Positions 8,249 to 17,312 of a DNA stretch of 56,753 bases are shown piece by piece (position 1 is the first letter of the stretch; the number at the start of each line of letters is the position of its first letter). Origin of the DNA: an uncultured Oscillospiraceae bacterium (GTDB lineage Bacteria; Bacillota; Clostridia; Oscillospirales; Oscillospiraceae); the NCBI GenBank assembly GCA_947587485.1, contig CANPXZ010000003.1, positions 1-56,753 on the forward strand. The letters run 5' to 3'. Below the pieces are notes generated by a model. That model was not told the DNA's origin. It saw only the letters and a program-made list of their open reading frames with translations, and searched no databases. Both the position numbers and the translations under genes were made by a program.

Positions 8249-11200
8249 ATGTCCAAGTTCAGCGTAAAAAAGCCCCTGACCGTGTTCGTGGCCGTGCTGG
8301 CGGTCATTATTTTGGGCGTTGTGGCCTTCACCAGGATGACCCCGGACCTGCTGCCCAACATGGATTTCCCCTACGTGATGATCATGACCACCTATCCGGG
8401 CCAGAGCCCGGAGATCGTGGAGGAGGAGATCACCCGCCCCCTGGAGCAGTCCATGGCCACGTTGGAGCACATCAAGGAGCTGACATCCACCTCTCAGGAG
8501 AACTATTCCCTTCTGGTGCTGGAGTTTGAGGAATCGGTGAACATGGACACCGTGGGCGTGGACATCCAGCAGGAGATCAGCGCTCTGCAGGGGACATGGG
8601 ACGACGCCGTGGGCACGCCCTATGTGCTGAAGATCAACCCCTCCGTGCTGCCCATCGCCATCGCCGCCGTGTCCAAGGACGATATGGACATCACGGAGCT
8701 GTCCGACTTTCTGGACGAGACCATCGTGCCCAAGCTGGAGGGCGTCACGGGCGTGGCCAGCGTGAGCACCAGCGGGTCCATCTACCGGCAGGTGCACGTG
8801 GTCATCAGCCAGGAGAAGATCGACGATGTCAACGCCCGCATGGCCGAGAGCGTGGACAGCCGGCTGGCGGACGCGAAGAAAGAGCTGGAGGACACGAAAA
8901 AGGAGCTGGAGGACGCCCAGAAGGAGCTGGAGGACGCCCAGGAGGAACTGGACAGCGGCAAGGAGACCCTGGTGGGGTCCACCAGCTCCGCCCAGACCCA
9001 GCTCAGCGGCCAGCAGATGGAGCTCATCAAGGGCCGGGAGGAGATCCAGCAGCGGCTGGCGGAACTGCAACAGACCAAGGCTACCCTGGCCAGCGCCGTC
9101 TCCCAGCTGGAGCAGGCCCAGGCCAGCTATGAGCAGCTGGACGGCGCCGTCTCCCAGCTGACCGACGGCATCGCCAAGATCGACGAGCTGACGGCGGGAC
9201 TGGCGGAGGCGAAGAGCCAGCGGGAGACGCTGGTCGGCCAGATCGCCCAGCTGGAGCAGCAGATCGCCGCCCTGAGCGCCATGCTGCCCACGGGCCCCGC
9301 CGGAGGGACGGACGCGCCCCAGGAGCCCGGGACGGAGTTGCCGCCCGCAGATACGCAGCCGCCTGCGGAAGATGTGCAGCCGCCCGCTGAGGATACGCAG
9401 CCGCCCGCTGAGGATACGCAGCCGCCCGCCGGGGACGCGCAGCCCCAGGCAGAGGACGCGCAGCCGGCTGAAGGAGAGATCCCGCCGGAGGCCGCCCCGC
9501 CGGAGGCGTCCATGACGGCTGAGACAAAGAACGCGCCGGACATCCAGGACCCGGCGGCGCAGCTTGCCCAGATGCAGGCCCAGCTGGCCGCGGCCCAGGG
9601 CGCGCTGGCCGCGCTGGACGCCCAGATCGCCGTGCTGGAGCCCCAGGCGGCGACGGCGGACGCCCAGCGGGAGACCCTGCAGACCCAGCTGACCACGGCC
9701 CAGAACGGCATCGCCGCCCTGGACAGCCAGCTGGCCGCCCAGGGGCTGGACAGGGCCGGCCTTCCGGCCAAGATCAAGGAGCTGAAGGCCAACCAGCAGC
9801 AGGTGGACGACGGCATCGGGCAGTTGAACGACACCCTGGAGCAGCTGGACAGCGGCGCGATCCAGCTCAGCCAGGCCATGGGGGCCCTGACCAGCGGCCA
9901 GTCCGAAGGGCTGCTGCAGCTGGCCGACGCGGCCGCTCAGATCACCATCAACTCCGCCTCGGTCCAGTCCGGCCTGGAGCAGGTGGACTCCGGCCTGGAG
10001 CAGCTGGAGGACTCCCGGGCCGACGCCCTGGAGCAGGCGGACATCTCCGGCAGCATCACCATGGAGACCGTGGCCCAGATACTGGGCGCGCAGAACTTCG
10101 CCATGCCCGCCGGGTACATCCAGCAGGAGGGGATCAGCTACATGGTCTCCGTGGGCGACGAGCTGACCGACCTGGATGAACTGAAGGGACTGCTGCTGTT
10201 CGACACGGGCGAGGACGCCATCGGGCCGGTGTATCTGGAGGACGTGGCGGACGTGTTCATCACGGACAACTCCGACTCCGTTTACGCCAAGCTCAACGGC
10301 TCGGACGGCATCATGCTCACCTTCGACAAGCAGTCCAACGCCGCCACCGCCGAAGTCAGCGACGCTCTGCGGGCCCGGTTCGACGAGCTGGAGGAACAGT
10401 ATCCCGGCCTGGAATTCGTCTTTTTGATGGACCAGGGGGATTATATCTACCTGATCGTGGACTCCATCATGTCCAGCCTTCTCACCGGCGCGCTGTTCTC
10501 CATCCTGATCCTGTTCCTGTTTTTGCGGGACCTGCGGCCCACGGTGATCACGCTGGTGGCCATCCCGGTGAGCGTCATCTTCGCGTTCGTGCTGATGTAC
10601 TTCTCCGGCGTGACATTGAACATGATCTCCCTGTCGGGCCTGGCCGTGGCGGTGGGCATGCTGGTGGACAACTCCATCGTGGTCATCGAGAACATCTACC
10701 GTCTGCGCTCCAAGGGGGCCACGGCGGTGCAGGCGGCGGTGGCCGGGGCCCGGCAGGTGGCCGGGGCCATCACCTCCTCCACCCTGACCACGGTGTGCGT
10801 ATTTTTGCCCATCGTGTTCGTGGAGGGCATCACGAGGCAGCTCTTCACGGACCTGGCCCTGACCATGACCTACGCCCTGATGGCCAGCCTGGTCATCGCC
10901 CTGACCCTGGTGCCCGCCATGGCCAAGGGCATGCTCCGGGACACGAAGCGGAAAAAGTACGGCCAGAGCCAGAAGGGCGAGGGGGCCTTCTACCGGGGCT
11001 ACCGGAAGATCGCCATGTGGAATTTGCGGCATAAGTGGGTGACGCTGCTGCTGGCCATCGCTCTGCTGGGCGCCACCGGCTGGATGGCTCTGCAGAAGGG
11101 CTTCAGCTTCATGCCGGAGATCGACATGAATATGGTCAACGTCACCATCTCCATGCCCGAGGACGCCACCCGGGAGGAGGCGGTGGAGCTGGCGGACCAG

Positions 11201-12556
11201 GCCCTGGAGAGGATCGAGAAGCTTCCCAACGCCGAGTACGTGGGCGCCATGATGGGCACCGGCTCCGTCACCGGCATGGTGGGCGGAGGCGGCGGGAGCG
11301 AGTATGACGTGACCGTGTACGTGGGCCTTCCCGAGGGCGACTCCGGCGCGGAGGCCGGCCGGTGGATCGCGGACCAGTGCGCGGATATGCCCTGCCAGGT
11401 CCGCTACGACTCCGCCATGATGGATATGAGCATGCTCACCGGCAGCGGCGTGACCGTCAACCTGTACGGGGAGGATATGACCGATCTGCAGACCGCCGCG
11501 AAGGATGTGGCGGACGTCATCGCCGGCGTGGAGGGCGTGGACCAGGTGGACGACGGCCTGGAGCAGGCCCAGACCGCCTACCACGTGACCGTGGACCGGA
11601 ACGCCGCCATGAAGAAGGGATACACCGTGGCCCAGCTCTATATGGAGCTGGCGACGGCCCTGACCACCTCCACCACCGCCATGGATATGGACATGGACTC
11701 CATCAGCGCCGACGTGATCGTGGAGACGGGCGGCGGCGTGAGTCTGGAGGAGCTGGAGGATCACGCCTTCACCGCCACCGACGCTCAGGGCAATACCTCC
11801 GAATTCAAACTGCGGGACGTGGCGGAGGTGGAGCCCACCGTGAGCCTGGCCACCATCAACCGCCTGGAGCAGCGGCGCTACCTGGCCGTGACCGCCTCCC
11901 TGGCCGAGGGCTACAACATCACCCGGGTCACCTCCGCCGTGGCGGAGGCCATGGAGGACGCGGAGCTGCCCGAAGGCGTGACCTACGAGTTCGCCGGCGA
12001 GAACGAGACCATCATGGACGCGGTGGAGGATATGATGCTGATGCTGGCCATCGGCGTGGTGCTGGTGTACTTCATCATGGTGGCCCAGTTCCAGAGCCTG
12101 AAGAGCCCCTTCATCGTCATGTTCACCATCCCCCTGGCCTTCACCGGCGGCTTCGCGGCGCTGCTGCTGTTCCATATGGACATCAGCATCGTGTCCCTGA
12201 TCGGCTTCGTGATGCTGGTGGGCATCATCGTGAACAACGGCATCGTGCTGGTGGATTATGTCAACCAACTCCGGGCCAACGGCATGGAGCGGCGGGAGGC
12301 CCTGGTGGAGGCGGGCGTGACCCGTATGCGGCCTATCTTCATGACCAGCCTGACCACCATCCTGGGCCTGATCGTCATGGCCCTGGGCAAGAACGTGGGC
12401 ACCAGTCTCATGCAGCCCGTGGCGGTGGTGTGCATCGGCGGACTGCTGTACGCCACCATCATGACCCTGTTCGTGGTGCCGGCCATCTACGACATGATGA
12501 ACCGGAAGGAACTGGTGGTCATCCGAGACGAGGACGTGGAATTCAACGAGATGTGA
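8249..12556 (+). CDS. RND-family efflux transporter with a long coiled-coil insertion
   Basis: A 1435-residue RND permease, about 400 residues longer than AcrB or SwrC. The N-terminus (FSVKKPLTVFVAVLAVIILGV, landmark) and porter segment YPGQSPEIVEEEITRPLEQS are typical. The first transmembrane block (from about residue 735) has GLAVAVGMLVDNSIVVIENI, the proton-relay helix 4 with its acidic residue. The second block has GFVMLVGIIVNNGIVLVDYV. Between the porter subdomains, roughly residues 203-640, lies heptad-rich sequence (KKELEDTKKELEDAQKELED) interrupted by a proline-rich linker. The start at 8249 follows an AGAGG site; an upstream frame extension lacks homology. It presumably exports lipophilic compounds; the substrate is not visible. 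Confidence 0.92.
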   Translation: MSKFSVKKPLTVFVAVLAVIILGVVAFTRMTPDLLPNMDFPYVMIMTTYPGQSPEIVEEEITRPLEQSMATLEHIKELTSTSQENYSLLVLEFEESVNMDTVGVDIQQEISALQGTWDDAVGTPYVLKINPSVLPIAIAAVSKDDMDITELSDFLDETIVPKLEGVTGVASVSTSGSIYRQVHVVISQEKIDDVNARMAESVDSRLADAKKELEDTKKELEDAQKELEDAQEELDSGKETLVGSTSSAQTQLSGQQMELIKGREEIQQRLAELQQTKATLASAVSQLEQAQASYEQLDGAVSQLTDGIAKIDELTAGLAEAKSQRETLVGQIAQLEQQIAALSAMLPTGPAGGTDAPQEPGTELPPADTQPPAEDVQPPAEDTQPPAEDTQPPAGDAQPQAEDAQPAEGEIPPEAAPPEASMTAETKNAPDIQDPAAQLAQMQAQLAAAQGALAALDAQIAVLEPQAATADAQRETLQTQLTTAQNGIAALDSQLAAQGLDRAGLPAKIKELKANQQQVDDGIGQLNDTLEQLDSGAIQLSQAMGALTSGQSEGLLQLADAAAQITINSASVQSGLEQVDSGLEQLEDSRADALEQADISGSITMETVAQILGAQNFAMPAGYIQQEGISYMVSVGDELTDLDELKGLLLFDTGEDAIGPVYLEDVADVFITDNSDSVYAKLNGSDGIMLTFDKQSNAATAEVSDALRARFDELEEQYPGLEFVFLMDQGDYIYLIVDSIMSSLLTGALFSILILFLFLRDLRPTVITLVAIPVSVIFAFVLMYFSGVTLNMISLSGLAVAVGMLVDNSIVVIENIYRLRSKGATAVQAAVAGARQVAGAITSSTLTTVCVFLPIVFVEGITRQLFTDLALTMTYALMASLVIALTLVPAMAKGMLRDTKRKKYGQSQKGEGAFYRGYRKIAMWNLRHKWVTLLLAIALLGATGWMALQKGFSFMPEIDMNMVNVTISMPEDATREEAVELADQALERIEKLPNAEYVGAMMGTGSVTGMVGGGGGSEYDVTVYVGLPEGDSGAEAGRWIADQCADMPCQVRYDSAMMDMSMLTGSGVTVNLYGEDMTDLQTAAKDVADVIAGVEGVDQVDDGLEQAQTAYHVTVDRNAAMKKGYTVAQLYMELATALTTSTTAMDMDMDSISADVIVETGGGVSLEELEDHAFTATDAQGNTSEFKLRDVAEVEPTVSLATINRLEQRRYLAVTASLAEGYNITRVTSAVAEAMEDAELPEGVTYEFAGENETIMDAVEDMMLMLAIGVVLVYFIMVAQFQSLKSPFIVMFTIPLAFTGGFAALLLFHMDISIVSLIGFVMLVGIIVNNGIVLVDYVNQLRANGMERREALVEAGVTRMRPIFMTSLTTILGLIVMALGKNVGTSLMQPVAVVCIGGLLYATIMTLFVVPAIYDMMNRKELVVIRDEDVEFNEM
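9356..9439 (+). repeat. Four 21-bp tandem repeats coding for a QPPAEDT linker
   Basis: Units start at 9356, 9377, 9398 and 9419. The second and third differ by only a few bases, the outer ones more. They encode heptapeptides of the type QPPAEDT in the extracytoplasmic insertion of the RND protein, around residues 370-397. Confidence 0.85.
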
Positions 12557-12574
12557 CCGATTTTATCCTTCGGA

Positions 12575-12608
12575 CCCTGTCCGCCCCTTGGGGCGGGCAG
12601 GGCCTTTT
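12575..12608 (+). terminator. Terminator of the RND exporter gene
   Basis: A 13-bp stem with one G-T pair (CCCTGTCCGCCCC against GGGGCGGGCAGGG, two-base loop) is followed by CCTTTTAT. It starts 18 bases after the stop. Confidence 0.85.
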
Positions 12609-12681
12609 ATATTATGTTGACTTTACCGTGGTTATTTTCCCGCTGTTACAGGTTACGACGGGATACGATGCCGTCTGGCTG

Positions 12682-12687
12682 TATAAT
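12682..12687 (+). promoter_or_regulatory. Consensus -10 box ahead of spoIIE, without a clear -35
   Basis: TATAAT stands 31 bases before the spoIIE ATG. No recognisable -35 lies at 17 or 21 bases. That fits activator dependence, since spoIIE in Bacillus is a Spo0A target, but I could not find a convincing Spo0A box. Confidence 0.45.
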
Positions 12688-12718
12688 TATGTCAACATAC
12701 TGTCACGGAGGGACGATC

Positions 12719-15037
12719 ATGGCGGCACGGACGAGGCAAATGGGATGGGGAACGGCCTGGACGGACATGTTCCGGCGGCGGCCCGCGCTGCGGGAGGGGC
12801 TGGTCCACGGGGGATATTTTCTGCTGGGCCTTGGCCTGGGCGCGGGGCGGCTGTTCGGGGGCGCGGGGCCCTTCGGCGTGGCTGCGGCTGCGGCGGCGGG
12901 AGCGGACCTGCGGGGATTTTTGTGCCTGCTGGGCACGGCGCTGGGCTATCTCTTCGCCGGGGGCCTGTTCCCCGGCATCCGTTACATCGCGGCGGCCTTT
13001 CTCGTCTTCACCCTGGGCTTTCTCACCCAGTCCATGGCTCTGCGGCGGCAGCGGTGGTTCATGCCCATGGCGGCGGCAGCGGCGGCGGCCCTCACCGGGT
13101 CCCTGTACGGCCAGGGCACGCTGGGGGGCGTCCCGGGGCCGGTGCGGATCTTCCTGGAGGTGGTGCTGTCCGGGGGCTGCGCCTATTTCTTCGGCCTGGT
13201 CCTGGACAAGGAGGAGGCGGTCACGGAGGCGGCGGAGCTGCGCCGGGCGGTCAGCACGGCGGTGCTGGCGGGCTGCGCGCTGATGGGCCTGGCCGGCATT
13301 CGGGTCTTCGGCATGGTCAGCGTGGGCAGGACCCTGTGCGTCATGGCGGTGATGGCGGCGGGCTTTTGCGGCGGGATGCTGCCGGGCTGCGCGGCGGGGT
13401 GCGCCATGGGCCTGGCCATGGACATGACGGGCAAGGCCGCGCTCTTTTACGGGGCGGCCTATCCCCTGGCGGGGCTGGCGGCGGGGAGCCTGTGCCGGTA
13501 CGGGCGGCTGACCTTCTCCGTGAGCTTCTGCGCGGCCAACGCGGTGGCGGTGCTGCTGGCCTGGAGCGGGGAGCAGCACATCCCGGCGCTGTACGAGTGC
13601 TTTGCCGGGTCGGTGCTGTTCATGCTCCTGCCCCAGAGCTGCCTGACGCCGGTGGGGTCGCTGCTCCGGTCGGGCCGGGGGCAGGGGGAGACGGCCTTCC
13701 GGCTCTATCAGGCCCGGCGGCTGGAGCACCTGAGCCAGGGGTTCCGGCGGCTTTATGAGTGCGCGTCCCGGCCGGAGCCGGACCGGCCCGCCCGGGGCGA
13801 GGCGGGGGCGGTGCTGGACCGGGCGGCGGACACGGTGTGCCGGACATGCCCGGAGCGGGAGCAGTGCTGGAAAAAGGACGGCTCCGAGACGGCCAGGGCC
13901 CTGGCGCCGATGCTGGAGGGCGTCATGGGCAAAGGGAGCGTGACCGCCGGGGACCTGCCGGAGGCGTTCCGGCAGCGGTGCGGCCGGGCGGAGGCCTTCG
14001 CCGGGGCGGTGAACGGAGAGCTGCGGGGCCTTCGGTACCGGCGGCAGTACCGGGCCCGGCTGAAGGAGGGCCGGGCAGCGGCCTACGGCCAATTCATGGA
14101 CATGGCGGAGGTCATGGAGCAGGCCGCCAGGGAGATGAGCGGCGCGGCGGGGCCCGATCCGGCGGCGGAGCGGCGGCTGATCCGGTATCTGCGGGCCCGG
14201 GAGCTGGACGGGGCCTGCTCCGTGTTCCGGGACGGCCGGGGCCGGCTGCACGCGGTGCTGGAGGGGGCCGGTATCGAGGCCCTGGGGGAGGAGCCGGACT
14301 ATCTGGAGCGGCTGAGCGAGACCATCGGCGTGCGGCTGTGCCGGGTGGGCGGGTCCGAGCCCGGGCGGATGACGCTGCGGCAGGCGGAGCCCCTGGCGGT
14401 GTCCGTGGGCATCGCGTCCATGAAAAAGGAGGGGGAGAGCGTCTCCGGGGACCGGGGGACCTACTTCAAAACCGACAGCGGGCTTTTGTGCGTGATCCTC
14501 TCCGACGGCATGGGCACCGGCCAGGACGCGGCCCGGGAGAGCGTGGCGGCGGTGGAGATATTGGAGGAGCTTTTGAAGGCGGGCATGGAGCCCGGGTGCG
14601 CCATGCGGCTTTTGAACAGCGCCGCCATGCTGAAAAACGGCGAGGACTGGGGCTACGCCACCGTGGACCTTTGCTGCATCGACCTGTTCACCGGGGACAC
14701 GAGGTTTTATAAGTACGGCGCGGCCCCCAGCTATATCAAGACGGGCCGGGCCATCCGGCGGGTGAAGTGTACCTCCCTGGCCGCCGGGATGCTGGCGGGG
14801 GAGGGCTCCGCCCCGGACATGGTGCGCATGCGCCTGCGGCCGGGCAACGTGGCGCTGATCGCCTCCGACGGGGTCCTGGCGGAGCGCAACGACCAGTGGC
14901 TGCGGGACATCCTGGCCTCCGCCGACAGCGTGGAGACGAAGCTGCTGGCCAAGACGGCTCTGCGGGCCGCGGTGCTGCGCTTCGGCAACGCCGACGACAT
15001 GACGGCCCTGGCCATCCGGGTGGAGGAGCGGAAATGA
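12719..15037 (+). CDS. spoIIE: Stage II sporulation protein E (SpoIIE), PP2C-type phosphatase
   Basis: A 772-residue protein with three parts: about ten hydrophobic helices (residues 30-310), a cytoplasmic middle region with the CRTCPEREQCW cysteine motif, and a C-terminal PP2C phosphatase. Phosphatase landmarks are LLCVILSDGMGTGQDAARES and NVALIASDGVL, followed by NADDMTALAI, which supply the metal-binding aspartates. SpoIIE dephosphorylates SpoIIAA-P to release sigma-F in the forespore and acts at the polar septum. The start at 12719 follows ACGGAGGGACGATC, a good ribosome site; the frame is open further upstream without homology. It is strong evidence that the organism forms endospores. 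Confidence 0.95.
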   Translation: MAARTRQMGWGTAWTDMFRRRPALREGLVHGGYFLLGLGLGAGRLFGGAGPFGVAAAAAAGADLRGFLCLLGTALGYLFAGGLFPGIRYIAAAFLVFTLGFLTQSMALRRQRWFMPMAAAAAAALTGSLYGQGTLGGVPGPVRIFLEVVLSGGCAYFFGLVLDKEEAVTEAAELRRAVSTAVLAGCALMGLAGIRVFGMVSVGRTLCVMAVMAAGFCGGMLPGCAAGCAMGLAMDMTGKAALFYGAAYPLAGLAAGSLCRYGRLTFSVSFCAANAVAVLLAWSGEQHIPALYECFAGSVLFMLLPQSCLTPVGSLLRSGRGQGETAFRLYQARRLEHLSQGFRRLYECASRPEPDRPARGEAGAVLDRAADTVCRTCPEREQCWKKDGSETARALAPMLEGVMGKGSVTAGDLPEAFRQRCGRAEAFAGAVNGELRGLRYRRQYRARLKEGRAAAYGQFMDMAEVMEQAAREMSGAAGPDPAAERRLIRYLRARELDGACSVFRDGRGRLHAVLEGAGIEALGEEPDYLERLSETIGVRLCRVGGSEPGRMTLRQAEPLAVSVGIASMKKEGESVSGDRGTYFKTDSGLLCVILSDGMGTGQDAARESVAAVEILEELLKAGMEPGCAMRLLNSAAMLKNGEDWGYATVDLCCIDLFTGDTRFYKYGAAPSYIKTGRAIRRVKCTSLAAGMLAGEGSAPDMVRMRLRPGNVALIASDGVLAERNDQWLRDILASADSVETKLLAKTALRAAVLRFGNADDMTALAIRVEERK

Positions 15038-15141
15038 GCCCGGGTAGGCTGAGATCTTCCGGAAAAGGGCTGGCGCGGCTGCATAAGAAAGGGAAAGTCC
15101 GGTTACACTGGAAGCATCGGGAAACGGGGGAGGCGGCCGCG

Positions 15142-15423
15142 ATGGTGAAAGGAACGAACCGGCGGGTGGTGATCGTGCGATCTCCCGATCCGCGGATATT
15201 CGAGGAGGCCATCTTCGTGATCCGGGAGGACCTGTTCCGCCGGGAGGACAGCGCCGACGCGGTCCTCCGGGAGGCCAGGCAGGCGGCCAACGCCTACCTT
15301 CGGGGGACAGGGAACCCCCGCCGGACGGGGCGGTTTCCCCGGCTGAGGGCGTCGGTGTACGCGGGCCTTGGCGCGGCGGCGGCCGGCATCGCGTGGCTGG
15401 CCTTCCGGCTGGTGGGCGTGTAA
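15142..15423 (+). CDS. Small conserved protein with a C-terminal membrane helix
   Basis: A 93-residue protein. It opens MVKGTNRRVVIVRSPDPR, continues with IFEEAIFVIREDLF and ends in one hydrophobic helix, GLGAAAAGIAWLAFRLV. I recall similar small hypothetical proteins in Oscillospiraceae, but no function is known to me. The start at 15142 has a strong GGGGGAGG site nine bases upstream. An alternative start at 15034 overlaps the spoIIE stop (ATGA) and would add 36 basic residues. Position directly behind spoIIE suggests co-transcription and possibly a sporulation-linked role, which is inference. Confidence 0.7.
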   Translation: MVKGTNRRVVIVRSPDPRIFEEAIFVIREDLFRREDSADAVLREARQAANAYLRGTGNPRRTGRFPRLRASVYAGLGAAAAGIAWLAFRLVGV

Positions 15424-15454
15424 GGGACGCAAACCCGGTAAAAATCAACAGTTT

Positions 15455-15490
15455 CCCCTAAGAACGCCACAGGCGGTCTTAGGGGTTTTT
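15455..15490 (+). terminator. Terminator of the spoIIE unit
   Basis: A 14-bp stem with one mismatch (CCCCTAAGAACGCC against GGCGGTCTTAGGGG) and a 3-base loop is followed directly by TTTTT. Confidence 0.9.
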
Positions 15491-15494
15491 GCCG

Positions 15495-15523
15495 TTGCTT
15501 TTGCAGACGGCCGGTGATAAAAT
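15495..15523 (+). promoter_or_regulatory. Promoter of the AEC transporter gene
   Basis: TTGCTT, a 17-base spacer and TAAAAT. The -10 box ends only six bases before the annotated ATG at 15530, so a transcript from here would be nearly leaderless. Confidence 0.6.
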
Positions 15524-15529
15524 TTCTCC

Positions 15530-16444
15530 ATGGATATCACGATCGTTATTGACCAGATGGTCATGATGATGATCATGCTCTGCGTGGGCGTGATCGGCGC
15601 CAGGACCGGCGTGGTGGACGCGGAGACGAACCGCCGTCTCTCCCGGTTCGCCATGGCCATCCCCCAGAGCGCCATCATCCTGGCCAGCGCCATGAACATG
15701 GGGCAGCACCCGGCTCCCGGGCGTATCCTGCTGCTGCTGGGCGTGGGGGCCGTGATGCACGTGCTGCTGCTGGCGGTGTGCATTGGGATCACCAGGGTCT
15801 TCCGGGTCCGTGCCGGGGACCGGGGCCTGTACGCGTTTCTGGGCACCTTCGGCAACATCGCCTTCATGGGCTACCCCATCCTGCGGGCCCTGTACGGCAG
15901 CGACGCGGTGTTCTACGCGTCCCTGCTATCGGTCAGCTTCAACCTGTTGGCCTTCACCGTAGGCATCCGGCTGCTGGGCGGCCGGGAGGAGCGGTTCGAC
16001 TGGCGGCGGATGATCAGTCCCGCCCTGGCGGCGTCGCTGGCGGCGGTGGTGATGATCTTCCTGCCGGTGCGCTGGCCTGAGCCGGTGAAGCAGGCCGCCA
16101 ATTATATGGGCGATATGATCACCCCCCTGTCCATGATCATCATCGGCGCGTCCCTGGGCGACCAGCGGCTGCGGGACGTGTTCGGCTCCTGGCGGGCCTA
16201 CGCCTTCTCGCCGGTGAAGCTGCTGCTGGCGCCGGCGCTGGTGTGGGCGGTGATGTGGTTCGTTTTGGATGACCCCATGCTCCTGGGCCTGGTGACGGTG
16301 GAGGCGGCCATGCCGTCGGCCACGGTGGGCGTCATGCTCTCCATCCAGTATGGGGCAAACGAGCGCCTGGCGTCCCAGACGGTGTTCATCACGACGGTGC
16401 TGTCGGTGGTCACGATCCCGCTGACGTGCTGGGTCCTGCTGTGA
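15530..16444 (+). CDS. AEC family (auxin efflux carrier-like) transporter
   Basis: A 304-residue membrane protein with about ten hydrophobic segments in two halves. Characteristic segments are GNIAFMGYPILRALYG in the first half and AAMPSATVGVMLSIQYG in the second, matching the crossover regions of AEC/bile-acid-symporter-fold carriers. In bacteria these move organic acids such as malate, but the substrate is not evident. There is no Shine-Dalgarno sequence before the ATG at 15530, and the likely promoter is only six bases away. rsmA follows one base after its stop. Confidence 0.85.
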   Translation: MDITIVIDQMVMMMIMLCVGVIGARTGVVDAETNRRLSRFAMAIPQSAIILASAMNMGQHPAPGRILLLLGVGAVMHVLLLAVCIGITRVFRVRAGDRGLYAFLGTFGNIAFMGYPILRALYGSDAVFYASLLSVSFNLLAFTVGIRLLGGREERFDWRRMISPALAASLAAVVMIFLPVRWPEPVKQAANYMGDMITPLSMIIIGASLGDQRLRDVFGSWRAYAFSPVKLLLAPALVWAVMWFVLDDPMLLGLVTVEAAMPSATVGVMLSIQYGANERLASQTVFITTVLSVVTIPLTCWVLL

Positions 16445-16445
16445 G

Positions 16446-17300
16446 ATGACGATGGATCTTTACGATTACGATACGCTGCGGCCCTTGCTGCAGCAGGCGG
16501 GGTTCCGCTTTTCCAAGGGGAAGGGACAGAATTTCCTCACGGCCGCCTGGGTGCCGGAGCGCATCGCCCGGGCGGCGGACCTGGGCTCTGGCGACGGAGT
16601 GGTGGAGATCGGCCCCGGGGTGGGCTGTCTCACCCGGGAGCTGGCCGCCCGGGCCGGCAAGGTGCTGGCTTACGAGGTGGACGCGGCTCTGAAGCCCGTG
16701 CTGGCGAAGACCGTGGGGGACCTGGAAAATTTGCAGATCGTCTTTGACGACGTGATGGACCGGGACCTGGCCGCCGACTGCGCGGAGAAGCTGCCCGGGC
16801 TGCGGCACTACGTGTGCGCCAACCTGCCCTATTCCATCACCACGCCGGTGCTGACGAAGCTGTACCGGGCCCGGTGCTTTGACCGTATACTGGTGATGGT
16901 GCAAAGGGAAGTGGCGCTGCGGATGTGCGCCGGGCCGGGGGAGAAGGACTACGGGGCCTTTTCGCTGCTGACCCGTTGGTACGCCCAGCCGGAGATGCTC
17001 TTCACCGTGGGACCGGAGTGCTTCGTGCCCCGGCCGAAGGTGCAAAGCGCCGTGGTCCGGCTGGCCATGCGGACCGCGCCGCCGGTGCAGACGGACGAGG
17101 ACGCCTTTTTCCGGGTGGTCCGGGCGGCCTTCAATCAGCGGCGCAAGACCCTGGCCAACGCCCTGGAGGGCGTGTGCGGCCGGGATACCGCGGCGGAGGC
17201 GATATCTGCCTGCGGGCTGGACAGCCATGTCCGGGGCGAGGCATTGAGCCTGGAGGCCTTTGCCGCGCTTACGAATACGATACAAAATTCTAAGATATAG
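16446..17300 (+). CDS. rsmA: 16S rRNA dimethyladenosine transferase RsmA (KsgA)
   Basis: A 284-residue SAM-dependent methyltransferase that dimethylates the two adjacent adenosines in the 3' terminal helix of 16S rRNA. It shows KGQNFL near the N-terminus, the SAM motif VVEIGPGVGCLTREL around residue 55, acidic DVMDRD, the catalytic NLPYSITTPVL around residue 125, and FVPRPKVQSAVV. The C-terminal RRAFNQRRKTL-type helix is present as RAAFNQRRKTLANAL. It is spaced one base from the AEC gene, so it is probably translated from the same message. It is unrelated in function to its neighbours. Confidence 0.94.
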   Translation: MTMDLYDYDTLRPLLQQAGFRFSKGKGQNFLTAAWVPERIARAADLGSGDGVVEIGPGVGCLTRELAARAGKVLAYEVDAALKPVLAKTVGDLENLQIVFDDVMDRDLAADCAEKLPGLRHYVCANLPYSITTPVLTKLYRARCFDRILVMVQREVALRMCAGPGEKDYGAFSLLTRWYAQPEMLFTVGPECFVPRPKVQSAVVRLAMRTAPPVQTDEDAFFRVVRAAFNQRRKTLANALEGVCGRDTAAEAISACGLDSHVRGEALSLEAFAALTNTIQNSKI

Positions 17301-17312
17301 GGGGAAGACAAA

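Noticed and set aside
9356-9439. Tandem 21-bp repeats as a possible CRISPR array
   Set aside because: The units are directly adjacent without spacers and stay in the reading frame of the RND protein.
8207-12268. Very long open frame antisense to the RND exporter gene
   Set aside because: It is the mirror of the GC-rich codon usage of the real gene. It is full of His and Gln runs, with no start signal and no family resemblance.
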